NCBI GenBank assembly: GCA_944321335.1
Contig: CALUKX010000001.1
Coordinates: 62,001 to 126,000, forward strand
Direction: 5' to 3'
DNA: 64,000 bases
DNA from: an uncultured Phocaeicola sp.
GTDB lineage: Bacteria > Bacteroidota > Bacteroidia > Bacteroidales > Bacteroidaceae
In this document: one piece after another, positions 25,759-35,314 of the stretch
Position numbering within the stretch: the first letter of the stretch is position 1
How the letters are laid out: each line of letters begins with the position of its first letter
The notes under the pieces: model-generated
Seen by the model: only the letters and a program-made list of their open reading frames with translations
Told to the model about the DNA's origin: nothing
Database searches by the model: none
Program-made: the position numbers and the translations under genes

Positions 25759-26199
25759 ATGGAAGGTATATTAAGTGTTTGGTATGTATGGGTAATTATT
25801 GCTGTACTGTTAGTATATTATGTAGTGATATTCGGAATACATAACCGGAGTAAATCACAGCAACTGAAGGAGATGACTGAAAAGTATGGAAGCGTATGTA
25901 AGGTGAAATTAAAGAATAAGCAATATTTTGTGTATAGGGAAACAATAACTGTTACTGCTGTAGATGATGAGGCTCCGATATTATTCGGTAATCAGATTTT
26001 CAGTTGGGGATTTTATCTTGCCCCAGGAATACATAATGTGAAGGTTTCTTTCGAGAAATGGCGTACCGGTACCATTCTCCATAAATATGTTTCGACAACA
26101 TATGACACAATCACTATACAACTTGATGCTGAGGCGGGAAAGAATTATGAGCTTTCTTTCAATAAGGCACAAGCCACTTATGAATTTAAGGAAGTATGA
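25759..26199 (+). CDS. Small single-pass membrane protein, unknown function
   Basis: The 146-residue protein has one N-terminal membrane helix (VWYVWVIIAVLLVYYVVIFG). A beta-rich domain follows, with FYLAPGIHNVKVSFEKW and LDAEAGKNYELSFNKAQ. This pattern (PG-x-H-x-V, later aEaGK-x-Y) is seen in small envelope domains of the PEGA/DUF2846 kind, a weak resemblance only. It is the last gene of the cluster; a strong terminator follows. Confidence 0.65.
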   Translation: MEGILSVWYVWVIIAVLLVYYVVIFGIHNRSKSQQLKEMTEKYGSVCKVKLKNKQYFVYRETITVTAVDDEAPILFGNQIFSWGFYLAPGIHNVKVSFEKWRTGTILHKYVSTTYDTITIQLDAEAGKNYELSFNKAQATYEFKEV

Positions 26200-26206
26200 C
26201 AAGACG

Positions 26207-26236
26207 AAAAAAGCATCCTGAAAAGGATGCTTTTTT
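26207..26236 (+). terminator. Strong rho-independent terminator
   Basis: A perfect 13-bp stem (AAAAAAGCATCCT / AGGATGCTTTTTT) is closed by GAAA. The A and T tracts make it usable from both sides, ending the small-gene cluster (+) and possibly ssrA (-). Confidence 0.9.
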
Positions 26237-26248
26237 ATGCTTTCGGTG

Positions 26249-26642
26249 TGGAGCTGGAGGGATTCGAACCCTCGTCCAAACAAGGAAGCCATATGCTTTC
26301 TACATGCTTATCTCTGCCTTCGGTTTTCGTGCGTAAGCAAGACCAGAGCCACCCACTTGCGCCTTAGTCCCTAAAATTTCATTCCAGCCGCGGAACAAGA
26401 CTGAAACTATTCCCGATTTTACTGCACCGCTTTACCAAACGCTTCGGAACAAGAGCTTTTGAGCGATGTCTCGTTTCCATCACTGTGACGGAAATAAAGT
26501 TAATCTACTATACTTCGATTAAGCAGCGAGAGCATAAGATTCGTTGCCAGATAAAAGTTCAGTAACTGAGATTATAGTGCAAATCACTGACGCACTGCAT
26601 GCTTACATACCACATCTCTCGCTGTCAAATCCAGTCAACCCC
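26249..26642 (-). ncRNA. ssrA: tmRNA (transfer-messenger RNA)
   Basis: On the - strand the RNA starts GGGGTTGACTGGATTTGACA and ends with the T arm GGTTCGAATCCC and CAGCTCC plus discriminator A. The ends pair as a seven-bp acceptor stem (GGGGTTG with CAGCTCC, two G-U pairs). CCA is not encoded. The tag frame lies at 26519-26548 and reads GNESYALAA then TAA, with the ALAA degron typical of tmRNA tags. Length about 394 nt. tmRNA with SmpB rescues stalled ribosomes and marks the products for proteolysis. The ends are set by eye and could move by a base or two. Confidence 0.95.
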
Positions 26643-26664
26643 GAATGATGAGCATTCTTAATTA

Positions 26665-26696
26665 CAAAATTAGACCTTTTGTTGCTAATTGCCAAA
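26665..26696 (-). promoter_or_regulatory. Consensus Bacteroides promoter of ssrA
   Basis: Read on the - strand: TTTG (26696-26693), 20 nt, TAATTTTG (26672-26665). This is an exact match to TTTG-N20-TAnnTTTG, with a start expected about 16 nt upstream of the mature 5' end. Confidence 0.8.
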
Positions 26697-26740
26697 TCTT
26701 TCTTCTTAAAAAACAATATTACACGTTTTTGTATATAAAA

Positions 26741-26779
26741 AAGCCATGAAGCATCAGTTCTTTATTGGCTTCATGGCTT
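26741..26779 (-). terminator. Rho-independent terminator of manA
   Basis: A 12-bp perfect stem (AAGCCATGAAGC / GCTTCATGGCTT) has a 15-nt loop. On the - strand it is followed by TTTTTTATATAC. It lies 30 nt beyond the manA stop. Confidence 0.85.
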
Positions 26780-26809
26780 GATATTACCTTTATGTATTGT
26801 GATACGTAA

Positions 26810-27781
26810 TTAAACGTATGTTTCGAGGAACTTGGTATGACCTTCCGGTATGACGGTCAGTCCTTGAGTTGTAGCAGGGAAAAGGATGGATTCACCTGCT
26901 GCCAATGTTACTTCATTGCCTGCATCATCTGTTATCTTGCATGAACCTTCCATACCGATAAAGATGACGAATGAATCAAGTTCGCTGTAGTCCATATCCA
27001 TTCTTTCGGTCAGATCGTATACTGTTGTTGTGAAGTACGGACATGAAACCAATTCGACCGGTTCATCCTTCTTTGGGGTATATTGTGTGCGATAATCTTT
27101 TTCTACAGTATAATCAATGGCATCTTTCGAAAGTTCGGTGTGAAGCTCACGTGTGTTTCCGTTCTTATCCTTGCGGTTGAAGTCGTAAATACGGTAGGTG
27201 ATGTTTGAAGTCTGCTGTATTTCAGCAATGAAACATCCTGCTCCGATGCTGTGGATACGTCCTGCCGGGAGGAAGAATACATCACCCGGTTGTACTGCAT
27301 AATCGGTCAATGCATCACAGATGGTATTGTCGGCAATCATCTGGGCATATTGGTCAGGAGTGATTTGTTTGCTCAGTCCTGAACGCAAGTGTGCTTTGCC
27401 GTTACCATTGTCGATTACATACCACATTTCAGTCTTACCCATTGAATTGTGACGTTTCATAGCCAGTTCGTCGTTGGGGTGAACTTGGATTGATAGATCT
27501 GCCTGTGCATCAATGAACTTGATGAGTAGCGGGAATTTTCCGTTGAAGCGTTCGTAGTTTTCTTTACCCACCAATGCTTCCTTGTATTCGTTCATCATGT
27601 CGGTCAGGTTCTTGCCTGCATCACTGCCGTTAGCAACAACTGATTCATCACCGGGAACATCCGAAATTTCCCAACTTTCACCTACTTGTTCCTGCTGGCA
27701 GGTGAGATGTTTGAAAGGGATAATCTTTTCTCCACCCCAAATGGTTGATTTCAGGATGGGTTTGAATTTTAAAGGATACAT
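26810..27781 (-). CDS. manA: Class I mannose-6-phosphate isomerase
   Basis: The 323-residue protein opens MYPLKFKPILKSTIWGGEKI, the standard opening of the short Bacteroidetes/Firmicutes form. The zinc-site motif is LSIQVHPNDELA, with later metal ligands in the TEMWYVI region, and PGDVFFLPAGRIHSIGAGC follows. It interconverts mannose-6-phosphate and fructose-6-phosphate in the cytosol. The frame runs 15 nt further to a TTG, but the ATG at 27781 is preferred. It is monocistronic, with its own promoter and terminator. Confidence 0.93.
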   Translation of the reverse strand: MYPLKFKPILKSTIWGGEKIIPFKHLTCQQEQVGESWEISDVPGDESVVANGSDAGKNLTDMMNEYKEALVGKENYERFNGKFPLLIKFIDAQADLSIQVHPNDELAMKRHNSMGKTEMWYVIDNGNGKAHLRSGLSKQITPDQYAQMIADNTICDALTDYAVQPGDVFFLPAGRIHSIGAGCFIAEIQQTSNITYRIYDFNRKDKNGNTRELHTELSKDAIDYTVEKDYRTQYTPKKDEPVELVSCPYFTTTVYDLTERMDMDYSELDSFVIFIGMEGSCKITDDAGNEVTLAAGESILFPATTQGLTVIPEGHTKFLETYV

Positions 27782-27809
27782 ATGCTTCGTTTTCAAATTA
27801 TTCTTTCAA

Positions 27810-27841
27810 CAAATGTACTAATTTCTTACACGCTTATCAAT
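27810..27841 (-). promoter_or_regulatory. Bacteroides-type promoter of manA
   Basis: Read on the - strand: ATTG (27841-27838), 20 nt, TACATTTG (27817-27810). The -7 box is 28 nt before the ATG. Confidence 0.65.
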
Positions 27842-27891
27842 AGCGTTTTATCTTTTTGTCGATAAAGTGTCAGTATTGGATAATATAAAAT

Positions 27892-27946
27892 AAGTCGGGC
27901 ATCATCATGTTTTGCTCTGATTACAAAAACAGACGATGCCCGACTT
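27892..27946 (-). terminator. Terminator of the nuo operon
   Basis: AAGTCGGGCATC and GATGCCCGACTT form a 12-bp stem 28 nt beyond the nuoN stop. On the - strand a T-rich ATTTTATATT follows. Confidence 0.75.
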
Positions 27947-27973
27947 TATGTCAAGGTATACTATCTTATCTGA

Positions 27974-29392
27974 TTACAGCAAGGCTGTATTGGTGAGAAC
28001 CTGATATACGGAACTGCAGATACCTAACAGGATAACGCCCAACAGACAAATGAAGAGGCTCGCACGGGTCAGTGCGCTGCTCTTGAATGTCGGTAGCGGG
28101 TTATCGTTCGGAGTGATATACATCGCTTTGACAATCAGCAGGTAATAGAACAAAGAGATAATGGTGTTTACCAATGCCAGGAATACTACCAGCCAATGTC
28201 CTCCGTGGAATGCTGATGCAAATACGAAGAACTTGGAGAAGAATCCGGCAAACGGCGGGATACCTGCCAACGAGAAGAGAGCCAATGTCATGACAAAGGT
28301 CAGCTTGGGGTTGGTCTTGTACAAGCCGTTATACGAATCTCTGTCTACTGTACCGTCGTTGTTCTGTTCGATGGTGTTGATTACACCAAACACGGCTAGG
28401 TTGGCAACGATGTAGACTACTACATAATATACCAATGATGCCATGCCTTGTGCCGAAGCTCCCATCACTGCCAGCATGATATAGCCGGCCTGTGAGATAC
28501 TACTGTAGGCCATGAATCGTTTCAGGTCTTTCTGCAAGAGGGCGAAGATGTTGGCGATTGTGATTGTAATGACAATGACGATACCCAACATCACTTCCCA
28601 ACTGGCAACCATCGGAGCAAATACTTTCAGCAGGATGCTCATCAACGCAAATGCTGCAGCTCCTTTTGAAATGACAGACAGGTAGGCACTGACTGCTGTC
28701 GGAGCGCCTTGGTATGTATCCGGTGTCCACATGTGGAACGGTACCAAACTTATCTTGAAGCCCAGTCCGGCAAAGAAGAATACCATAGCCATAATCTGCA
28801 ACGGAGTTCCCGAAATGATAGTTACGATATCATCGAAATACATGGTTCCGCAAGTTCCATAGATGAGCGACAGCCCATAGAGCATCAAGCCCGATGAGAA
28901 CATGGCGTTCAGGATAAACTTGGCTCCGGCTTCGGCACTGTGGTGACGGAACTTGTCGAATGCCACAAGGCAAGCCATCGGAATGCTGGCAAGTTCCAGA
29001 CCTACGTAGAAAAGGAGGAAGTTGCCTGCACTTACCATGTAGTACATACCCAGCAGAGTAGATAATGTAAGCAGGTAAAACTCGCCCGCTTTGAAACGGG
29101 TATCTTTGCGCGACAGCCAGGTATCAGCCTGCATGAATACAAGCAAGGTACCCATAGTTAATATGGTTTTTACGACAGATGCCATCGGGGTGCTGTGATA
29201 CATGCCTCCGAAAGCCTCGCCGGAAGTAGGTACGATGTTCAATACCATCTGGACAATCAGAAGTCCGCAAGATAGTGTCTGGAGCGCTCTGTGGTTTGGC
29301 TCCTTCAATACCAGGTCGGCAACCAGTACGACAATCAGGATAATCGCCAGACTGATTTCTGCCTGCATAGAGAATATTGCACTTATATCCAT
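27974..29392 (-). CDS. nuoN: NADH-quinone oxidoreductase subunit N
   Basis: The 472-residue membrane protein has about 14 helices and is an antiporter-like subunit of complex I. The family motif [20 protein letters not shown] lies in the middle, with the proton-path lysines expected in helices such as [14 protein letters not shown]. Later, [18 protein letters not shown] is diagnostic of the N/M/L group. It is the last gene of the nuo operon, 9 nt after nuoM. Confidence 0.95.
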   Translation of the reverse strand: MDISAIFSMQAEISLAIILIVVLVADLVLKEPNHRALQTLSCGLLIVQMVLNIVPTSGEAFGGMYHSTPMASVVKTILTMGTLLVFMQADTWLSRKDTRFKAGEFYLLTLSTLLGMYYMVSAGNFLLFYVGLELASIPMACLVAFDKFRHHSAEAGAKFILNAMFSSGLMLYGLSLIYGTCGTMYFDDIVTIISGTPLQIMAMVFFFAGLGFKISLVPFHMWTPDTYQGAPTAVSAYLSVISKGAAAFALMSILLKVFAPMVASWEVMLGIVIVITITIANIFALLQKDLKRFMAYSSISQAGYIMLAVMGASAQGMASLVYYVVVYIVANLAVFGVINTIEQNNDGTVDRDSYNGLYKTNPKLTFVMTLALFSLAGIPPFAGFFSKFFVFASAFHGGHWLVVFLALVNTIISLFYYLLIVKAMYITPNDNPLPTFKSSALTRASLFICLLGVILLGICSSVYQVLTNTALL

Positions 29393-29401
29393 AGCTCAAG
29401 A

Positions 29402-30883
29402 TTAATGTATTAATTGTGAAATAATCGGTTCAACACTGCCACTGATAACGTGGCTTACCCAATATGGAGCAAGTCCCAATCCGGCAACAGCGACAATCAG
29501 GCAGATAACTGCTAAGCGTTCGTCCCAGGTTGCATCTGTCAGTTTCAGATGTTCCGGGTTCTTGCAAGTACCATAGAGGATTTTGCCGACCACGCGCAAG
29601 ATGTAGACTGCGGTGATTACAATACTCATGGTCGCTACAATGGTACATACACGGTGGAACAAATCCGGGTTCTGGAATGAACCGACGAATACGGTCATTT
29701 CGGCAATGAATCCGCTCAATCCCGGCAAACCGAGGTTGGCCAGACCGGCAATGACATATCCTACAGCAAGGAACGGCATGATTTTCATCAGACCGCTCAA
29801 CTGGCGGATGTCACGTGTGTGGGTACGTCCGTAAATCATACCGATCAAGGCAAAGAAGAGGGCGGTCATCAAACCGTGGCTCAACATCTGCAGGATTGCA
29901 CCGGTAGCACTGACTCTTGTCATCATCAGCAAGGCGAAGAGCACCAAGCCGCAGTGGCTGACTGAAGAGTAGGCGTTGATGTATTTCAAGTCGGTCTGTA
30001 CGACTGCACTGAATGCACCGTAAACCACCGAGATGGTTGTCAGAACCAGGAAGAAATCTCCCCAAATGGCTGCTCCGGTAGGCATCAGATACATAGCAAC
30101 ACGGAAACATCCGTAACCACCCAGTTTCATCAATACGCCGGCATGCAGCATAGACACGGCTGTCGGGGCTGAAGCATGACCGTCGGGGCTCCATGTATGG
30201 AACGGGAAAAGGGCACCCAAAACACCGAAACCGAGGAATACCAACGGGAAGAACAGACGTTGATATTCTGTCGGGATATGTTTGTTGACAATCTCGAGGA
30301 TGTTCATGGTTTCAGCTCCCGAACCGTAGTAAATACCCAAGATACCAATCAGCAGGAAGGCAGAACCACCCATCAACATCAGTGTCAGCTTCATGGCTGC
30401 ATATTCTTTCTTGCCGCTTCCCCATACACCGATGAGCAAGTACATCGGAATCAAGGCTACCTCGTAGAACATGAACATGGTGAACAAGTCGGTCGAGATA
30501 AAGAAACCGAATACACCGGTGCTCAGCAAAGTGAACCAGAGGAAGTATTCTTTAGTCATCGGTTTCAGTTTCCAGGAAGCGAATGTTCCGGTAAACACGA
30601 TGATGGAACTCAGCAGCAACATCACTACAGAAATTCCGTCTACACCTACCGAGTAGGCGATATTCAATGGCGCATACCAGGTGATGCTGTCTGTAAACAA
30701 CATTTCATCGGTAGCACCTCCGTTACGTAATCCGATATAGGATACAGTAAGATAGGCTGCGAGAACCAACAGGATTGATGAACCCGCTACCATAACTCCT
30801 CGAACCTGATTGACGTTTCGGGCAATCCATAACCCGAGCAGCATCAACAGAGGAACTAATACGAAAAGACTTAGTATATTCAT
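29402..30883 (-). CDS. nuoM: NADH-quinone oxidoreductase subunit M
   Basis: The 493-residue antiporter-like membrane subunit has about 14 helices. Diagnostic stretches are FEVALIPMYLLIG-like (here YEVALIPMYLLIGVWG, with the conserved Glu), LFPFHTWSPDGHASAPTAVS, and AGLANLGLPGLSGFIAE near the end. It pumps protons in the distal arm of complex I. It sits between nuoL and nuoN. Confidence 0.96.
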   Translation of the reverse strand: MNILSLFVLVPLLMLLGLWIARNVNQVRGVMVAGSSILLVLAAYLTVSYIGLRNGGATDEMLFTDSITWYAPLNIAYSVGVDGISVVMLLLSSIIVFTGTFASWKLKPMTKEYFLWFTLLSTGVFGFFISTDLFTMFMFYEVALIPMYLLIGVWGSGKKEYAAMKLTLMLMGGSAFLLIGILGIYYGSGAETMNILEIVNKHIPTEYQRLFFPLVFLGFGVLGALFPFHTWSPDGHASAPTAVSMLHAGVLMKLGGYGCFRVAMYLMPTGAAIWGDFFLVLTTISVVYGAFSAVVQTDLKYINAYSSVSHCGLVLFALLMMTRVSATGAILQMLSHGLMTALFFALIGMIYGRTHTRDIRQLSGLMKIMPFLAVGYVIAGLANLGLPGLSGFIAEMTVFVGSFQNPDLFHRVCTIVATMSIVITAVYILRVVGKILYGTCKNPEHLKLTDATWDERLAVICLIVAVAGLGLAPYWVSHVISGSVEPIISQLIH

Positions 30884-30936
30884 TTCTTTTTTACTTTTTC
30901 TTTTGGAGTATCATTTGTGGGATGATACATGCCCGG

Positions 30937-32826
30937 TTATACCAATAATAATACGACTGTCAGTACAATGATGCCACCCAGGAACCACATGGTGTAGCTT
31001 TGTACTCTACCACTTTGAATAGGCTGTACGGTTTCTCCGGCAGCATTCGTACACCATGCCATGAAGTTCATGAACTGGTCGATAACGTGACGGTCGAACC
31101 ATGCCAACGGAGTTGAAACGCAACGGAAGATAATCTTCTTGGTAACGAACATCCAGATTTCATCCATGTAGAAGCGTTTGTATGCTGCACGATGCAAGGT
31201 GCTGAAACGGCGTGCCAGCATATCGGCAACCGGTTGCTTTTCGCGGGCATACATCCAAGTAGCCAGAGCAATGGCAATCACTGCAATGATGATACTTGTG
31301 ACGGCAACCTGCATGTTCAAGTGGATATTATAGGATTCACCGTTGGCTGATACAAAGTGGCCGAATGGAATAAATCCGGCAACGATGGTTACTGCAGCCA
31401 GGAACATCAATGGGAATGTCATGGAAATCGGACTTTCGTGTGGGGTGTGTGCTGCATGCAATTCCTTGTTTTCCTTGCCCCAGAAAATGCAGTAGTACAG
31501 ACGGAACATGTAGAAAGCAGTCATACCGGCAATGATAGCCATTATCCAACCGATAACCGGACTGAACTGGAAGCAGGCCGTCAGGATTTCATCTTTCGAG
31601 AAGAAACCTGAGAACGGAGGAATACCTGCAATAGCCAAACAAGCAATCAGGAAAGTGATGTGCGTGATAGGCATGTACTTGCGAAGACCACCCATCGTTT
31701 CCATTTCGTTGCTGTGAACGGCGTGGATGATACATCCGGCTCCCAAGAACAGGAGGGCCTTGAACATGGCGTGTGTGAACAGGTGGAACATACCGGCCAT
31801 ATAACCCAGACCACCTTCGTGTGGGTTCATGGAGGTACATACACCCAAGGCTACCATCATGAATCCAATCTGTGAGATAGTAGAGAAGGCGAGTACACGT
31901 TTGATGTCACTCTGGGCACAAGCTACCGATGCTGCATAGAATGCCGTGAAAGCACCGATGTAAGCAACCCAGTGCAATACACTTGGCGCAAAACCGATGA
32001 ACAGCGGGAACATGCGGGCTACCAGATAAACACCGGCAACAACCATGGTTGCGGCATGGATCAAGGCAGATACCGGAGTAGGACCTTCCATTGCATCCGG
32101 CAACCAGATGTGCAGCGGGAACATCGCACTCTTACCGGCGCCACCTACAAACATCAGACCGAGCGCCCAAGGCAGAACCATGCCGGCTTTCATCAGCTGT
32201 TCTTCGCCCGGAGTGAATGTAAATGTCTGCATGTAGTAACCGTAAATCAAGATACCGATAAGGAAGCCCAGATCGGCGAAACGGGTGACGATGAAGGCCT
32301 TCTTGCTGGCAGCAATGGCTTCCGGCTTGGTATAGTAGAAACCGATGAGCAAGTAAGAAGATACACCCACCAACTCCCAGAATACATACATCTGGAAAAT
32401 GTTGGTAGCAACAACCAGTCCCAGCATAGAGAAGGTAAATAGGGAAAGGAAAGCATAATAACGCTGGAATCCCTTTTCACCCTTCATGTAACCGAACGAG
32501 TAGATGTGTACCATCAATGAAACGGTGCTGATGACTACCAGCATCAAAACAGAGATAGGGTCCAGCATAATACCCATATCGATGTGCAGGGAATTGGTAA
32601 ACGGCAGCCACTCGAAGTTCCACGGAGTGAGTGTGGCATACACTCCCTTGGCAGTACGCGGGGCTGTGAAATAGTTGAACGCAGTGAGATAACTCAGCAC
32701 GGCAACCACTGCAAGCGACAGTGTTCCGATGCATCCCGCTACGCGATGCTTCATATACATACCGGCCAGTCCCAGAATCAGGAAGCTCAGTACAGGAAGC
32801 AAGAGAATTAATATTGTATATTCCAT
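30937..32826 (-). CDS. nuoL: NADH-quinone oxidoreductase subunit L
   Basis: The 629-residue protein is the largest antiporter-like subunit, with about 16 helices including the C-terminal lateral helix that runs along the membrane arm. Motifs are WELVGVSSYLLIGFYY, MFPLHIWLPDAMEGPTPVSA and LFLGAGCIIHAVHSNE; all are typical. It is placed between nuoK and nuoM in the standard order. Confidence 0.96.
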   Translation of the reverse strand: MEYTILILLLPVLSFLILGLAGMYMKHRVAGCIGTLSLAVVAVLSYLTAFNYFTAPRTAKGVYATLTPWNFEWLPFTNSLHIDMGIMLDPISVLMLVVISTVSLMVHIYSFGYMKGEKGFQRYYAFLSLFTFSMLGLVVATNIFQMYVFWELVGVSSYLLIGFYYTKPEAIAASKKAFIVTRFADLGFLIGILIYGYYMQTFTFTPGEEQLMKAGMVLPWALGLMFVGGAGKSAMFPLHIWLPDAMEGPTPVSALIHAATMVVAGVYLVARMFPLFIGFAPSVLHWVAYIGAFTAFYAASVACAQSDIKRVLAFSTISQIGFMMVALGVCTSMNPHEGGLGYMAGMFHLFTHAMFKALLFLGAGCIIHAVHSNEMETMGGLRKYMPITHITFLIACLAIAGIPPFSGFFSKDEILTACFQFSPVIGWIMAIIAGMTAFYMFRLYYCIFWGKENKELHAAHTPHESPISMTFPLMFLAAVTIVAGFIPFGHFVSANGESYNIHLNMQVAVTSIIIAVIAIALATWMYAREKQPVADMLARRFSTLHRAAYKRFYMDEIWMFVTKKIIFRCVSTPLAWFDRHVIDQFMNFMAWCTNAAGETVQPIQSGRVQSYTMWFLGGIIVLTVVLLLV

Positions 32827-32858
32827 GAGGATTTCTATTAGTTTAATTCATACTCGTG

Positions 32859-33176
32859 TTAACCTTTCAGGTCGGTAATATCATCGGTAAGCACTTGCTT
32901 GATATTACGATATACATTAATAATGATTGCAATGGCAACGGCTGTCTCGGCTGCTGCAATGGCAATTCCGAAGAGACTGAAGAAATGTCCTTCCAGCTGT
33001 CCTGGGAACAGATAACGGTTGAATACGGCGAAGTTGATGTTTGTCGCATTCAATATCAGTTCGACAGAAATCAGCAATGCCAGCAGGTTCTTGCGAGTGA
33101 AGAAACCATAGATTCCGCAAAACATCATTACAGTACTGATAATCAGGTAATGAATTACATGAATTTCTACTTCCAT
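32859..33176 (-). CDS. nuoK: NADH-quinone oxidoreductase subunit K
   Basis: The 105-residue protein has three membrane helices, the usual length for NuoK. The membrane glutamates are present in LLALLISVELILNATNINF and AIAAAETAVAIAIIINVYR. It begins 2 nt after nuoJ. Confidence 0.95.
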   Translation of the reverse strand: MEVEIHVIHYLIISTVMMFCGIYGFFTRKNLLALLISVELILNATNINFAVFNRYLFPGQLEGHFFSLFGIAIAAAETAVAIAIIINVYRNIKQVLTDDITDLKG

Positions 33177-33178
33177 AC

Positions 33179-33709
33179 TTATTTTTCCTCCTCTCTTTTG
33201 TCTTTACGGGCGATAAGGATACCACCGATCATACATGCCAGCAGCAATATGCCGACTACTTCGAATGGCAATACGTACTGATATTTTCCAGTACCGATCA
33301 AGGCCAGACCGATTTCACGTACTGGAAGTTCTGTTCCCTGCGGAATCATGTTCAATGCGAATCCGTTGGTAAATAACAGGAACAGAACTAAAGCAGCTCC
33401 AACGAGGGTGGTCAGCAATACACTGATGAGCTTGGCCTTTCCGATTTTATATTTCATGTCCTTGTCCGACTTGGTCAGCAGGATTGAAAATATATAGAGT
33501 ACCACGATACCACCGGCATAGACCATCAACTGGACAGCGCCGAGGAATGTGTATCCCAAAATTCCGTAGATTGCTCCCGTTCCGAACAGCACGAACAGCA
33601 AGTAAGTGGCAGCACGCACAATCTTACCGGTTGTTACAGCCAGTACAGAACAGATGATGATGGCAGCAGCTACTACGTAGAATACGATTTCTTGAAGTGT
33701 AATTCCCAT
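33179..33709 (-). CDS. nuoJ: NADH-quinone oxidoreductase subunit J
   Basis: The 176-residue protein has five membrane helices and the conserved LLFVLFGTGAIYGILGYTFLG region, including the pi-bulge helix of complex I. A short charged tail (ARKDKREEEK) ends it. It is in standard order between nuoI and nuoK. Confidence 0.94.
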   Translation of the reverse strand: MGITLQEIVFYVVAAAIIICSVLAVTTGKIVRAATYLLFVLFGTGAIYGILGYTFLGAVQLMVYAGGIVVLYIFSILLTKSDKDMKYKIGKAKLISVLLTTLVGAALVLFLLFTNGFALNMIPQGTELPVREIGLALIGTGKYQYVLPFEVVGILLLACMIGGILIARKDKREEEK

Positions 33710-33716
33710 ATTCTTC

Positions 33717-34184
33717 TTATTTAGCTAATGTTGAACCTTCGTGATTCAGTGTCATGACGAGTTTTTCCTTCTCGAAAACTGCATTCTCGAAATCGTTGAC
33801 GAATTCGATGGCGTTGTGCGGACAAGCATTGGTGCACAACTGGCAGAACATGCAGGAACCGAGGTTGTATTCGTATTTCACTAAAACCTTTTTCTTTTTT
33901 CCTTCTTCATCTTCCTGCATTTCGGAAACAACCTTGATTGTTCCGTTCGGACAAGCCATCTGGCAAAGTCCGCAGGCAATGCAGTGATGATGGTTTTCTG
34001 CATCGTGGATCATAACCAGGCGACCACGATGGCGTTCGGGGATATGGAGCGTCGTATGACGGTTTTCCGGATACTGCTCGGTCACGTTCTTCTGGCAGAA
34101 AACTTTCATGGAAGTGCGCATACCAATCAGCAAGCTCTTGATTCCGGAAGTATATCCTTTTATATATTCACTAAAATTGCTCAT
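33717..34184 (-). CDS. nuoI: NADH-quinone oxidoreductase subunit I (two 4Fe-4S clusters)
   Basis: The 155-residue protein carries two ferredoxin motifs, CIACGLCQMACPNG and CMFCQLCTNACPHN, each C-x2-C-x2-C-x3-CP. They bind clusters N6a and N6b, which pass electrons to NuoB. A charged insertion (EMQEDEEGKKKKVLV) separates the motifs. It follows nuoH by 9 nt. Confidence 0.95.
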   Translation of the reverse strand: MSNFSEYIKGYTSGIKSLLIGMRTSMKVFCQKNVTEQYPENRHTTLHIPERHRGRLVMIHDAENHHHCIACGLCQMACPNGTIKVVSEMQEDEEGKKKKVLVKYEYNLGSCMFCQLCTNACPHNAIEFVNDFENAVFEKEKLVMTLNHEGSTLAK

Positions 34185-34193
34185 AGTTGCTTA

Positions 34194-35294
34194 TTAAAAA
34201 ACTAAACCAAAAACTTTACATACGGTCATCAGCAGGAGAATCAGCAAGGATGCCGGCATCAGGTATTTCCATTCCAGTGTCAATACCTGGTCGATACGCA
34301 GACGAGGGAATGTCCAACGTATCCACATCAGCAGGAAGACAATGAAGAATGTCTTTCCGACAAACCAGATAACTCCCGGAATGTAATCCATAACGGCATT
34401 GAATCCGTCGAGACCTGCAATATGGAACGGCATCCAACCTCCCAAGAAGAGGGTGGTGGCAATACCCGAAGTGATGAACAGGTTCAAGTATTCTGCCAGA
34501 TAGAAGAATCCGAAGTGCATACCTGAATATTCGGTATGGTAACCGGCAGTCAACTCTTGTTCCGCTTCGGCCAAGTCGAATGGACCACGATTGGCTTCCG
34601 CGTTACCTGCAATCAGGAAAATGATGAAAGCGGCAATTGCAACAATATGACCTTTGAAAATATTCCATCCGTCAGCCTGCGAAGCGACAATCTGCTGGAT
34701 ATCCATTGTCCCACTCATCATTACCATGGTCAATACTGTCAGGCCGATGGAAAGTTCGTAACTGATAATCATGGCACCGCTTCGTACTGCACCGATGATG
34801 GTGTATTTGCTATTACTGCTCCATCCGGCAAGCAGGATACCCAACACACCGATAGAAGATGCAGCCAGTACAAAGAAGATACCGATGTTCATGTGAAGAA
34901 TTTCTCCACCTTTGTTCCATGGCAGACAAGAGAATGTGAGGATAGAAGCCATGATGACAAGGAACGGAGCCAGTGCATACAGGAAATGGTCGGAATTTTT
35001 CAATTCGATAATTTCCTTGGTCAAGATTTTCAAGACGTCGGCAGGAACCTGGAGCAGACCTCCTTTTCCTCCTACTCGGTTTGGTCCGATTCGGCATTGG
35101 AATTTGGCACAAACCTTACGTTCCATGTAGATAAGGATAATGGCAAGTACCGCATACATTATTAATATGAGTACGGCTACTACCAATCCTTCCAGGAAGA
35201 TAGCCAACCCTTCGGGCATGATACTGCACAGGGCAGAATGAATTGCCATGAAAAGTGGCTGCAGATTATAGTAATCTAAAAATGATTGATTCAT
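34194..35294 (-). CDS. nuoH: NADH-quinone oxidoreductase subunit H
   Basis: The 366-residue membrane protein has eight to nine helices and forms the quinone chamber with NuoB and NuoD. Recognisable regions are [20 protein letters not shown] and [20 protein letters not shown], both complex I hallmarks. The later WMPFH...[13 protein letters not shown] region is also typical. Confidence 0.96.
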   Translation of the reverse strand: MNQSFLDYYNLQPLFMAIHSALCSIMPEGLAIFLEGLVVAVLILIMYAVLAIILIYMERKVCAKFQCRIGPNRVGGKGGLLQVPADVLKILTKEIIELKNSDHFLYALAPFLVIMASILTFSCLPWNKGGEILHMNIGIFFVLAASSIGVLGILLAGWSSNSKYTIIGAVRSGAMIISYELSIGLTVLTMVMMSGTMDIQQIVASQADGWNIFKGHIVAIAAFIIFLIAGNAEANRGPFDLAEAEQELTAGYHTEYSGMHFGFFYLAEYLNLFITSGIATTLFLGGWMPFHIAGLDGFNAVMDYIPGVIWFVGKTFFIVFLLMWIRWTFPRLRIDQVLTLEWKYLMPASLLILLLMTVCKVFGLVF

Positions 35295-35314
35295 AACTTT
35301 TCTATTAGGGTTGT

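Noticed and set aside
26249..26300. Possible tRNA gene (T-arm GGTTCGAATCCC on the - strand)
   Set aside because: No anticodon or D arm follows at tRNA distance; the 5' partner lies about 390 nt away with a tag frame between, as in tmRNA.
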